DNA from: Daldinia sp. FL1419
Lineage: Eukaryota; Ascomycota; Sordariomycetes; Xylariales; Hypoxylaceae
Length of the DNA stretch: 64,000 nt
Assembly: GCA_025201765.1 (NCBI GenBank)
Contig: MU623353.1
Location: 1-64,000 of the forward strand
Direction of reading: 5' to 3'
The position numbers and the translations under genes are program-made. Positions 44,801-56,124 of the stretch are shown here, in pieces. Every line of letters starts with the position of its first letter. Position 1 is the stretch's first letter. The notes beneath the pieces were generated by a model, which did no database searches, was not told the origin of the DNA, and saw only the letters and a list, made by a program, of their open reading frames with translations.

Positions 44801-45192
44801 TTACTCACTACCAGAACCTAGCTCGCGTCGCCGACGGCCTCGACGGTCGCTGCAAGAACGTTCATATGCGCTTCACCGCCACCAAGCGCGGCGGCGACGC
44901 CGGTGAGTTACAAGCCGACGGCAGCGATGAGGACGAAAGTATAGACGACGAGGATATCACGTTTCTTTACGAGGTGGGCGAGGGTATGGCACATAGATCC
45001 TACGGTCTAAATGTAGCGAGATTAGCTCGCATCCCGCGTAAGGTATTAGATGTAGCAGCGAGGAAGTCTAGGGAACTCGAGGAGACAATTAAGATACGCA
45101 GGTTGAACGGCGCGACAAGACTACTCGCTGATGTGTTGGAGAACGGGCCTGCGCAGTTAGATCATCTTGTATCTAGTGTCGAACAACTCTAG
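41851..45192 (+). CDS. MSH3: DNA mismatch repair protein MSH3
   Basis: An intronless gene of 1113 residues. It begins with a PCNA-binding box (QKSLTSFF, residues 10-17) and a disordered, acidic and basic region to about 190. The MutS mismatch-binding domain follows ([42 protein letters not shown], about 190-235, the MSH3 variant of this motif), then connector, lever and clamp regions. The ATPase has Walker A [14 protein letters not shown] (about 870-883), [17 protein letters not shown] (about 945-961) and THYQNL. With MSH2 it forms MutS-beta, which recognises insertion/deletion loops in the nucleus. GC rises sharply towards the 3' half. It is the second MutS-family gene in the window. Confidence 0.97.
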   Translation: [1113 protein letters not shown]

Positions 45193-46045
45193 AGAACGAT
45201 TAACTTCTTCAGCATTCTCAGGGTCTCCCATTTTATCTTAGCAGAATCCATTGCAATTCATATAATAGAACGTGTGGCAGTCTAAATAACAGCTATCGCC
45301 TAATGTACAAGCCTGTACTCATAATGAATATGCGAACCCCTCGCCAAGATAATAAAGATAGTCGTAACTTTTGGGCCTAATATAATCGTAATTCGCCATC
45401 GAATAAAGTAAAGTCTCCTCCTTCCATCCCGTCAACCTAGGTCCAAGGCCCACGATACGTTGGGCGATAATTATCCCTGACAGTAGGATGAGTCGACCAT
45501 ACCCGTGTTGAAAATTCTTCTGTTGGACCTAAATCGCCCGTGGTAAGCAGTTTAGAGGCGTCAGCGAGCGGGGGCTAGCCGAACCCCATTTCGTCCCGCA
45601 AGTTGGCGTGGCCGAAGAAATTATAGTCTGACAAAAACCCCAGAACTGGGTACACGTGGCGACGACGTTAAAGGAAATAGTCGAACGACGGACCGTAGGT
45701 TGATAACAAGACCAACCAGGTTGCAAAAAGCAGATATTAATAGCTCACACTCCAACACGGTTGCCCTATTGTTATAATTAGAACCGTAAGCCTATGGAAT
45801 GCTGTTGGAATATTGTTGGAATATTGTTGGAACACCCATGGTAGAACGAGTCCTCCCAAAAGGCGTGAACGTACTAGTGTTTTTATTATCTTGAAGTTGC
45901 GCAGTTTTCCATTTGCGAAAGTCAATGCTAGGCGTAATCAAGGCCAGTGATGATATATTACTTATTCCGGTTGAGTAATGGGTGTAAATGGTATTCCATA
46001 ACGGACAATTCGGATACGTAAGGCACGCCAAGCGGCTACAATATC
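45193..46045. other. convergent 3' interval between MSH3 and zinc-finger gene
   Basis: About 850 bases of 3' flanks with no gene. A 12-base tandem repeat (GGAATRTTGTT-like, three units, about 45797-45832) is present. Confidence 0.5.
45797..45832. repeat. 12-bp tandem repeat (TTGGAATATTG units)
   Basis: Three nearly identical units, GGAATGCTGTT / GGAATATTGTT / GGAATATTGTT, run in tandem in the 3' intergenic region. Confidence 0.8.
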
Positions 46046-47986
46046 CTAAAGGCTGAAACCGTCAGCGCCGGCCTGGTTGGAAGAATATGGGATACCATGA
46101 TGCGACTGCAGATGTACAACGCTATATCCCTCATGACCATTGGTAGAGTTGAAACCACCAGTCGGCTTTGTGTCATCATATGCTTCATACAGACGAAACT
46201 CAAGCCCATCTTGAGGTTGGACATAAAGCGGGTTGTAGTTCTCATTATGAGTAGAATTTACAGATTGTAGGTAAGGGTTCGACGATGGGGTTGGCGGCTT
46301 CTGTACTAAATTATCGTTCTCCTTCCCAGGAAAATGCAATGAGGATCGTTTGAGACCGGTGTTCGGAGACGTGAATGATACGTTTGGATTACCCGGTCGC
46401 AAAACAAGACCCGGTAGACGGCTGCTACTGTCAAAATATGTGAGCCCATCAATCGGGGATTGGGGCATTAGTAATAACTCACTGCCGTCTTCGTCTACCA
46501 GGGGGTGTGTCCGCTCTACCTGCTCTTCAGTGTCAGCCGGGATGTCACCGGCAAATGTTTTGGGTGGTTCCCAACCTAGGTCATTATCTACAATCAGAGG
46601 CTCGTCGACTATACTGCTTTCTCCTGGGAACCCATGGTTATGAAGGGGCAGCTGAGTCTGTGACACTGAACCGCGATTGGCAGCAGATCTTGCAATCCTC
46701 CCCCCGGTGTTCAAAGATCGGCTGTGTGCTGGCTGGACAAATTCATTAATCGACGTGAGTCGTTGCGCAGCTTGTGTTGCTGCTCTAGTAGCACGTGTAG
46801 TTCGAGTGTCAAGAGACGAAGTACGACGTTTTGCTCTCTTGGAGATATGCGGCGCGTGGGCTTGGGCGCCTCGGCGCTTAGGCTTCCTCTCTACGTCATC
46901 CTCATCCTCAGCCTGCATTTCAGTAAGTCTTTTGTACCAAACCAGGACCTCCTCACTTACCTCGCTTCCATCAACGGATGCGTCGTCGTAGACATCTCTA
47001 GATCGTTGGTAATCTAGATTGCAATCATATACATCCTCTTGGGTCGTAACCATTGTTGAGTTAATCTCTAGTTGAAGGAGAACAGCTGGGGGCTTGCGCT
47101 GATTTCTCTTACGCCGTTGTTCCTCCTTGGCCGCATCAAAGAGGCCCATCCCGGGATATATAATACCCTTGAGACTAATACCACCCGTGTCTGCCTCATT
47201 GGCCTCTGTGACCTCGGTGAGGTTCTCTGATGGATAGGAACTTTCGCCCTCCGACGATTCATATTTGACGAGACTCTCTTCATTTTCCCAAGTGTCGAAG
47301 TTTGTCTGTGGCATAAGGTCTAGATCACCCTCTTGGGGCATGAGTGGGTTAAGATTCGATTGCCAAGGATGAATTAGGGGACTTCGTAAGTCATTGTAGC
47401 TGTCCCCAAAATTTGCGCTATCTTCCGGTTCATGTTTAATATCCATGGGATCGGGAGCTCTGCGAGCACGGCCGCGGGGATTCTGTAGCACATAGTAAGT
47501 CAGAATACTAGTCCGCTAATAAGTCAAAGCAAAACTTACCGTATTACCGCGACGACCACGATTACCACGAGTACCACGGCGAGTGGTCGATCGCAAAGAC
47601 GGCTCATCTCCCCGCGTATGACCACGTCGTTGCGGCTGTACGCCTTTCTCATCTCTTGCCTCCATACGCTGCCTAACTAGCCCATCAATGTTGTATGTCT
47701 CATTCCAAGTATGGAACCTGCGGGCTCGCGCGGAATATTCATCGTTTCCATGACTCTTGATGCGGAGGTTATAAAGCTCTAGTAGGTGGGCCTTTGAGCT
47801 AACATGGGTAATCAGGTGAGAAAGATCTGAGAATGTTGGGATTTTCTCGCATGCGTAGCATACGAGGGGGATGCCGCCTTGGTCGACTCTATGCGGTGAC
47901 ATAATATCTCCTTCATTGATGTCAATCTCATGAAGAATCCCGCCCGGGTCTTCAGCAGCATAGGTCGGATGAGGATAGGACGCCAT
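46046..47986 (-). CDS. zinc-finger-containing hypothetical nuclear protein
   Basis: Two exons (47986-47540 and 47482-46046) give 627 residues. Near the N-terminus is a C2H2-like finger, CYACEKIPTFSDLSHLITH...KAH (Cys about 43 and 46, His about 61 and 67), resembling fingers in chromatin- or RNA-associated proteins. It is followed by Arg/Gly-rich runs (RRGTRGNRGRRG, PRGRARRAP), then a long disordered, acidic C-terminal region with basic patches (KPKRRGAQAHAPHISKRAKRRT, a plausible nuclear signal). The exon junction joins GRRGNT to NPRGRARR, keeping the basic stretch continuous. I do not recognise an orthologue with known function; a transcription or chromatin role is inference. Confidence 0.78.
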
Positions 47987-50900
47987 CTCTATGAGATGAA
48001 CAGGTTAGCCATACCTGATTGACAGAGTAAACATGAGCCGTCGCCATTATTTGCGATGAGCACTTGGACGATGAATCAAAGTCAAAGTACCCAGGTAACC
48101 ATATTATGTACTCAAGGCCAAGCTCCATCATGATAGCCAGTTATGAGGAATGCCCAGTTCAGAAGACAAGACGAAACCTAAACAAGGAACACATCGAGTC
48201 CTAAATCATCTCTGTTTACTCTTTTCGAGTAATTTCAACGAGAGCAATATGAGGCATTCATCTCCGTCGGTGCGCTTAGAGAAATTTTGGGCATTAGGTA
48301 ATAAATACTCAAAAATCTTACATACCTGAGATATTCCTTTTGTATCTTGTATCAAATATAATGTGATATAATTCGTGTTTGGGGTGTGTAACAATCCGTT
48401 GATAGGTCAACGCAATGCGCCTATCAGAAGAGGGCTTTGACAAGTCCGCCTATCACGTCTTCATCTGCGGTATTTGGTATATCCGTAACTATAGTGCTTT
48501 GTGAAACGGCGCAACCAATTGTTCTAGAGAATATTTCGTTATTAAAGCATACGCGGATGGCCAAATAGCTGCGCAAACTACCAGGGTTGTACTGCGTCGT
48601 AAGGTCGATGCGTAAAATCCAGGCGTCAAGGTCCTACTTAAGGGTCGGGTGCTATTTGGCGCTGGGCGGTAATGCTATATCCTAACCAGAGTAACCAAGT
48701 CTCTGGCGGAAGATTTCACTCTCCTGAATTAATTATTAGCGCTTTGTTCAAGTATTTATTTACTTTTAGATCTCGCAGGGTGATCTAGGCCTCTCGCAAT
48801 GTAGTCGTAGACCGTATCGCGGCCGCTCAATGGATAAGAAGAAAGCGTTATGTAAATAATAGCATGAAAGCCGTAACGCAGATAACACAATGACATGTGG
48901 ATGGATCAAGGTGGTATGCTCTAGGAAGCTTTGCGTGTAGCAAGTTAATGTGATAATTCGAAGGGAGGGAAAAGAATTTGATATAGGAAATGACTGCTGG
49001 TTAGAAGTATGACTGGAGAACTGGTTGGAGTATGGAAATGTGGGAGTGTGGAAATGTGCGATCAAACTTCGTAATTCCAACTTGGAACAAATCCAAGTTG
49101 GTAAAAAGCGGATAGGTATTAGAATGGGAGGAGGGACGAGATGGTGCTGGAATGTGATGGTGAGAATCACCTGCTTTCTTGGAGAGAGTAGAGAAGGTGT
49201 TGTGCTTGTGTAAATTAAAATAATTGAGATTGAAAGTATCTTGAGGGGAAATATTTCACGAAAGAAACGCGGTGATAACTTACTCTAGTTGTTGCGAACT
49301 CTTTCCGCATGAATTATTGAAACAGACCTTGTAGAAGTTGAGGAGGATAAAGTCGTCGTATTTGTTTACATCGGCCCGGCCTGTCTGTGTTCATCAAAAG
49401 GTGGGACTACTTATTAGAAGCTGAAGAAGGGGGTAGAGGTTAAAATAGAAGAGTGTACCTAAGTGACGGTGAATTGTGAGTTAGGTGAGGGAGGAGTTGG
49501 GTGTGTTGTGTTCGATAGGTGGTGCCTTCCAGATTCAGCAGAGAGGCTGTCACTGCCATACACATGTAGGTTGTATATTTATTTTGGTGACAAAACGCAC
49601 AAACTAACTAATCTATCCCGCCAGGCAACGTCGCTCCTTCCTTCCTTCCCTCCTTCCTTAGTTATCAACGTCGTTGCCTTAGTACTAAGATATGTTACTC
49701 TTATCACAGGTAACTGCAATACATACTTATATGTATCTACATGTAGGTGTGTACCTACTACCTATGTATCAGGTGGCATTGTTTCGACGCCCAAGATACC
49801 TATACCGACTACACTTACGCTGACCAGTAGACCTAAGTATTTACCTACATAGGACCATACAGAAGTAAAGTACATTGCAATCTACAACTACGTACCTATG
49901 TATTAAATTCAAGTATACCTATCCTCAATGCCTAGAATGCATGCCTTAGGCAGGTACAGGGAGATCAGGCAACAACTTTTTCTCAGGAAGAAATAAGTAC
50001 CTAGGTACCTAGCCTACGTAAATCTACCAGATACCACTGTATTGTACAGGCGGAGATACGTAGCTTCCTTTTTAATGTAAAACGAGCTTTCTAAGGGCCC
50101 ACATCTGAACTGCTCACTCTATCTCTACTATTTTCTTCGTTTCACTGAAGTCAAATGGTGTAGTTTTAATCCCCATATCACGGCGGATACCTTAAATACC
50201 ATAGATAGTAAGCGAACAATTAGGTACCTAAACTTGAAGTCGAAGATTTTATTCAGCTGTCAATAGCAAGTATTATTTAGAAATCAATATGAATCTTTGT
50301 GTTGATTTTAGTTGCCCCTTAAATCGGTTTTTTTTTTTTTTGCAGCATTGAAGTTCTGAGCCCCAACACTGATACACAATGCCATTGATCAAATAATCAA
50401 TTAAGAAAAATTGTATTACATCAGCTTTGTGCCTACCTACGCCAGCCAAATTATTTATCTAGGTAACCACGGCAGTGGAACTAGCAAATCGAGGACCTAT
50501 CAGGGCTAAGGAGGTTAACTAGATTGCCCGGGAAGAGAAGCTAGAGCTATGCACATTTAAACAATTCACAATCATTGATTCTGTACGGGTTAATTAATTA
50601 TCCTAGATCGTTACGGCTCAGCTTCTGGTTTCAATCCATCCGCATAATGAAGGCACGCAGACAAAGTGCAAGGGCTTTGGAAGATTTCAAAGGCTTACAG
50701 ATAAAGAGACATGAGTTTGGCAGTTTGGCTGAAGTTAAAGTCGTTAAAGTTCAGATCTGGTAGTGGGGGTCTGTACGAGGTGGGCTTGAATTTTGTGCTT
50801 TGATTGGCTACCCACTAAATCCAATCCTCGACTAGCACAATATGCATACCGATTCAGGCATATAGGGCGAATAACCTCGCCCAATTAGGTTAGGTAGGTA

Positions 50901-51274
50901 CCTAGGCAGGTACCTACGTCTTTCACCACACTAAGGAAGTTTGCTTTTACATTTCTATGGCACAGAGCTCGGGTACACATATGAAGTGGGCTCAATTGTT
51001 ACAGTCATCCAATTGGAATAGCCTCAAGAAACAATGTCATAACTTTAAACCCCAATTAAGGCACATTTGCAATTGTGATCCTATCAATAAATAAGTACGC
51101 AAATGAAAATATAGAGATGAAGCTCATCTCTAGAAGCCAACGAAGGAATCTTTCTCGAGTTTACTAAATTAATTAACGGGAGAACAGACTACCCGGCAAG
51201 TAGATTAACAAATTTCCTTGCCTTGAAGGCCCTGAGTTATCCGAATCTTGTGGTCGCTCTGAAACCATCATTTT
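47987..51274. other. gene-free interval of 3.3 kb
   Basis: No convincing gene on either strand. The 134-residue minus frame at 48766-49170 is a low-complexity shadow rich in Phe, His, Ser and Pro. TAGGTACCTA-type arrays are frequent (49735-49910, 49997-50012 and 50887-50918). A T run lies at about 50328-50341. Confidence 0.5.
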
Positions 51275-52502
51275 TTACATGACTGGATTCGCACCCGGTA
51301 GGTTTGTCAACCCTATAAGAATATTAGAAATTAAATCCCAGTTATTGGAAGCGTACTAGGATACTTACAGCTATCGATGTCCTCTCCCACCATGTCGGGA
51401 ACTTTGCATTTGTTTTGCTGAGCGATAGTCTGCGTCTTGAGCATCGGAGCAGAAACATAAGTGTGCCCATCCATGGCCTTCTGAAGAGAATCGTCTTTCC
51501 AGCCAAACATATAGTCGGCATGGCTACTGTAGCCAGTGGCATCACCCGTCGACCATACGAAGGGCTGTTCGCCATCTGCAAAGTCTGCTGGGTCGTTGAA
51601 GGCTCTTGTGTCCCAGACCGTCTCGAGCAGAATCTGGGGTAATCTAACTGGATGAGTAGCCGGACACGGGCCGCCCGACTCAAAAGTGCCACTCTCTGGG
51701 TACGCGACGTGGTCTTGGTGGTTAGGAGAGTCTAGGTTCTTGCCATCCCAGCAACTACAACGTGTCAGAAAGTTTCAATATGAATGCATGCGACTGACTT
51801 ACGTAGGGAATCGATGATTCGCCATAATGCCTCCGGGGCATGGCTTTGTGGGGAAACCAATAGTCTCAGGGGCACGGGTACCCTGATTCTCCATGCAAAT
51901 GTAAGTCAATTGACGCCACTTCCTGGCCTGCTCACGGTCACGGAAAGTTGCGTCGCCAACAAGCATACGGAAACCAGGCTTAAAAGCTGTGACGGTAGAC
52001 TTTTGAGCGGTGTCGAAGAGGGCGTCAGTCATGTAGTAGACGACCTTTACGTATGTTAGAGAGCTACTACTGGAGTATCATACTGAGTTCATGCTCACCA
52101 TACCGCCCTGGGTTCCTTCCATACCTGCTTGGGCCATCTGCGGGACCCTCTTAAAAGTTCCATTCTTGCCACGGTAGAAGATCACAGCTGTCCAGTAGTT
52201 GGAGAGATCTTCTGTGAATTGGCAAGTTGTACAAGTTGACAGTGCAGCGAGATCGTGCGTCTCAGGGGGCATGGACGCATTGAAAGAGTCCTTCGCATCG
52301 TTAGTTACCAGTGTAAAAGCTTAAATTCAATCGAATAGATACATACACCTCCGATGATCTGGTGAAGATGAGCAGATGGGTTCATGCCTGGGTTGACCAA
52401 AGGATCCAGACGCTGAACGGTGAGACCCGAGCAGCCGAATCGAAGCAGTGCGCTCGCAGGCGCAAGAAGCCCTAAAGCAGCGACGAGAACGTTGAGTTGC
52501 AT
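51275..52502 (-). CDS. secreted DUF1996 family protein
   Basis: Five exons (52502-52347, 52290-52099, 52044-51803, 51754-51369 and 51312-51275) give 337 residues. A signal peptide (MQLNVLVAALGLLAPASA) precedes the DUF1996 domain, which starts almost at once: LLRFGCSGLTVQRLDPLVNPGMNPSAHLHQIIGG. Further landmarks are YWTAVIFYRG, the ICMENQG stretch, CPGGIMANHRFPTCWDGKNLDSPNHQDHVAYP, THPVRLPQILLETVWDT and a short C-terminal exon WLTNLPGANPVM. The junctions IIGG-DSFNASMPPETHDL and FPT-CWDGKN are exact for the family. It is secreted and of unknown biochemical function; members occur with or without WSC or cellulose-binding modules, and none is seen here. Confidence 0.92.
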
Positions 52503-53548
52503 TTCGATCTTACTCCTCAATCTGATGATTTGGACACAACACTCGACCTGAATTCAGAATCAAAAATAGAAAGGGACAGGTGATAATTATGGTCTTAGCC
52601 ATGGCGATCGTCTGCCTACACCGTAAACTACTGCCGTCTCGTCCACACCCGATAGAAAACCCAGCTTAATTTTCGGTCTAGGGGGTATTATTCATTAATA
52701 TCGACGAGCATTTCAATAGGTGAGCCCGTTTAGCTTTGATTCCGGTTAATGTGGAGAAGGGATCCTGATTCGGGACATGGCCATGAACTAATGCTGCCCA
52801 GAATTTCGGTAGAGAGACGGCGAGCAGCCTTGTCCAGTCATCTTTCTGTTTGTGGCGTATTTTTAACTTAATTTTGATGTCTACTCGGTAGATAATATTT
52901 CCTTTGTGGTCCTTTCGTGGTCCCTTTGTCACTTTTTTCATGATGTCCTATACCCCTATTTTACATGAGGCCGGAATAACACAGGGATAATTCTTCACGA
53001 TATTCTGCTAGATTTTAATAAAACTTAGCTATTTCTTGTTTCTAGACACATCCTATGTTTGCCGGTAGGAGTTTCCAGTTCGAGGACAAGAGTTCAATAG
53101 GTAGGACTTGAAAATTTAGAAGATTATCCCAGATTACAGCAGCCCTGTATGTTAGGATATATTTCATTAGATCGGAATGATCAATCCCGTCCCCTTTTGT
53201 TCGCAATCCCCGCACTATAGTCGTCACATAATATCAAGGGGTTTCTATTCCTGGCGAATGACGGAGGACGATCAGTTCTTAGTTATCTCTTACCTCATGA
53301 AGCTCAGCGCCGGAGGTCCAATCACAATCGGCATATCCGGCTAAAGTAAATAATTAAGCCACCTCAATACTCGATATGGTGGTAAACACTAGGCATCTAA
53401 GAAGCCAGCTAGTATATCACCTCTGGTTTTATCTAGCTTATTCGTCAAAGGCTTTCAAGATCGACCAAAACCGAGTCCTTCAGATAGCCTTAAATTCATT
53501 GCCCATACAAATAAAATAACTCCAACGAGGGCCCTCGCAACATTCACG
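52503..53548. other. gene-free divergent interval (DUF1996 / Cys-rich peptide)
   Basis: About 1.05 kb carrying both promoters. Small frames at 52678-52941 and 53042-53227 (minus) have no motif. No gene is supported. Confidence 0.45.
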
Positions 53549-53879
53549 ATGAAAGTCTCATTCGCACTCGTTTCACTCTGTTTCGCCGTGGTTCTAGGCC
53601 AGGATGTCCCGGAATGTAGTCGGGAGCTTGCTGCCACAGATGATTGTGCCGATGTTATTAACGCCAATGCTTGTTATAACCAATTTCGATTCCGGGACAA
53701 CCAGACACTTTCTTGTATTGGTGGAGCAACTAATGATGAACGAGCCCAAAAGGTAAGGGACATAAGCCAGATAAGTTTTCGATGGGTTTCCTAATGCATT
53801 GATATAGGCATGCAAGTGTTGCGGTTGTGTCGGTCGCCAAATGTGCGATTGGGTGAAGCAGTCGAGGTTCAATTGCTAA
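53549..53879 (+). CDS. small cysteine-rich secreted protein
   Basis: Two exons (53549-53752 and 53808-53879) give 91 residues. A clear signal peptide (MKVSFALVSLCFAVVLG) precedes a mature chain of about 74 residues. Ten cysteines fall after the cleavage site, grouped as PEC, DDC, NACYN, LSC, ACKCCGC, RQMC and a C-terminal FNC. The second exon holds half of them. The pattern suggests a disulfide-stabilised extracellular protein such as a candidate effector or antimicrobial peptide, but I recognise no named family. The spliced form was preferred because read-through ends in a Cys-poor tail (VRDISQISFRWVS). Confidence 0.78.
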
Positions 53880-54613
53880 GCGGCGGCTGCTTCTGAGTTG
53901 CAGCTTGGATGCGGGAAGCAGAGGGAAAGTCGAGAATCAATACCCATCACTCTTATTGGAGTCATTTGGTTGGGGATGCGCTTAACGTAAAGGATACTTG
54001 AATTATCCCATACCCCTTTTCAATATATGAAACTACCTAAATAAGACGAGATATTCTTCATGTCAGATTTTCCGGAAACAAGTGCAGACGACTAAATAAA
54101 TTTGAATCCGAGGTATATATCCACCATAGCGGAGAAGACAATGGTTCACTATACCGTTTCGTACAGTTTAGGGGTAACTAGAATAATTACAACAATACCT
54201 ACGCGACCTTCTAAAGACTTGCAGGAATTAGAAGCGTTCTTATACATTAGGTATCCATACTACGGCGACCATAGCTATCATATAGTCCGTATTCACGACG
54301 ATAAGCAACCAACTGACACTATAGCTTCATAGCCAAATGTGTACTAGGTAATTAAAACCCAGAGTTTTCGCCATTCAACATGACATGATACATACTTCCA
54401 ATATATCCTACTCAAACGTGATCATATAATTCGTCCTATTACCCTTCATCATGTCGTTTCGGTACCCGAATCCCGATACGAGTATTGTCCACCGCCCCCT
54501 CCTCCTCCCCACTTACCCACTCTATACTCTTATTATAATCTCTCAACGTCCATCTCACTCAAGGGGATGAAAACTTTCCGAATAAACACCAATTAATACC
54601 TACTCTGCCAGAT
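53880..54613. other. intergenic interval with a doubtful small ORF
   Basis: A 76-residue open frame at 54102-54332 (from MVHYTVSYSLG at 54141) is the only candidate and has no motif. The rest is AT-rich. Confidence 0.35.
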
Positions 54614-55262
54614 ATGGCGACTCCTGACACGTTGCAGGATAGTATACCAGTTTTTTGTACTGCCTGTATATCCAAAGAAGTTCGTGAAGCCCGCTAGACA
54701 AGCGATCGTTTTTACTGATTTTAAACCAAACAGGTATTGGATGAATTCTTTATACAAAGCTTAGGGGCACCAGAACTCGAGGGTGTGGATTGGATAGGCA
54801 TGTGTTCGACAACTATCTCAATTATTTGATATGAAGCCACTTATATTCATATTAATCACGTATTTACTACTTTCTAACCTATAACAAACAGCGGTGTTGG
54901 TCGATACTCTCAACGTTAAAACAATTACGAAGCCTACGAGGGCACCCGTAGATGAGCCGATTTCCTACCCTTTTCAAGGCTGGGGAATTGAAGATATCGT
55001 CAAGTTTGCTCATGAAAGTTTTAATCATGCGAGGCAAGGTATTGTTTCCGAGCATCTTGTGATTCTGGATGAACAGACTATGGAAGACAAGACTTGCCTA
55101 TTGGTAACGCTAAAAGAAGATCACAGGGCCGAGGGTGAAAGACTGACTGTCAGGGCGGACTTTCGATCATCTTTGGTACTCCTTAATTTAAAGTGCTTAG
55201 GGGTCGGAGGAGACACGCATTTTGAGGTTACCAGTTCTGATGGAATAATTAGACTTGAATGA
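54614..55262 (+). CDS. hypothetical protein, possibly a DUF6924-like domain
   Basis: Three exons are proposed, 54614-54679, 54734-54797 and 54892-55262, giving 166 residues. The protein starts MATPDTLQDSIPVFCTACIS and continues KEVLDEFFIQSLGAPELEGVDWIAVLVDTLNVKT. The well-supported third exon has PVDEPISYPFQGWGIEDIVKFAHESF, EHLVILDEQTMEDKTCLLVTL and a C-terminal beta-rich end. The first donor is GTTCGT and the second would be a GC donor (AG/GCATGT); both are non-standard, so the 5' half is tentative. The domain resembles fungal DUF6924-like proteins from memory; no function is known. Confidence 0.5.
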
Positions 55263-56124
55263 TGATTGTCGCGATAGTAACTAATCTTATTAGAGACCTT
55301 CACATTCATCATTATCTGTTGAGCCATACAGGGATCTCAACATTGAAAAGGACGCGACGACATTATTCTTAGCATCGAGGGAGAAGGGGCAATTTGTCTT
55401 TCAAAAGCCAATATCACCAGAAGATTCAAAAGTTTGCCTGCTCATTGTTAACGAATTCTAAATGCTACAAATGAATGAAAATAGACACCCGTGGTTTTCG
55501 GCCGAATAATCCTAATCATTAATCAATGCGTTATACAACACATTGCGTGTGCGTGCGGAGTCCCGTGGCGATCCTAAACTATGTGCAAGCCGATATCCTG
55601 AATCTCAACGGAATATCGATGACGATCACGAACTCCGCATTCGATGATACGGGCCTAGAATCCATCGATTATAGTCATGATTAATCGAAACCCCAGAGTA
55701 TAGCTTATCTGCATAGGATGCCGAAGCATCCCCATCCAATCGGAGTGGATATTTCGGGGATAGGATGCGGATCTTGGAGCTGGGCAAGATAATGCAGGGA
55801 CGCATCCAACCAGAGGCAATGAACACGACATAAATAGGAAAGGGTCCGTTTTCGATTTCCCCGTCTCGGCTCGCATTGTGACACGGGAAAATGTAAATAG
55901 GTATTCTGTTATCTCCTGATCGGAGGTCAAGAACTATTGCGGGGGAAATTGTTGCGGCCGAGTTCGGGATATTGTATTGGCTATAGATGAACGATTCCTA
56001 GACATCTCAACGATATAGAAAGAGGTTCATATATGATATATTAGGTACATATTCTCACAAGAGCAGAGACACGAAGCAGTGTACTTACCCCAGGATATAG
56101 CTAAGGAGCTGGCCGATTTGCAAA
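55263..56124. other. gene-free interval
   Basis: About 860 bases with no supported gene. It contains the promoter of the cupin gene. Confidence 0.4.

Noticed and set aside
48766..49170. 134-residue minus-strand frame in the 3.3-kb gene-free interval
   Set aside because: Low-complexity Phe/His/Ser/Pro composition, no motif and no splice partners.
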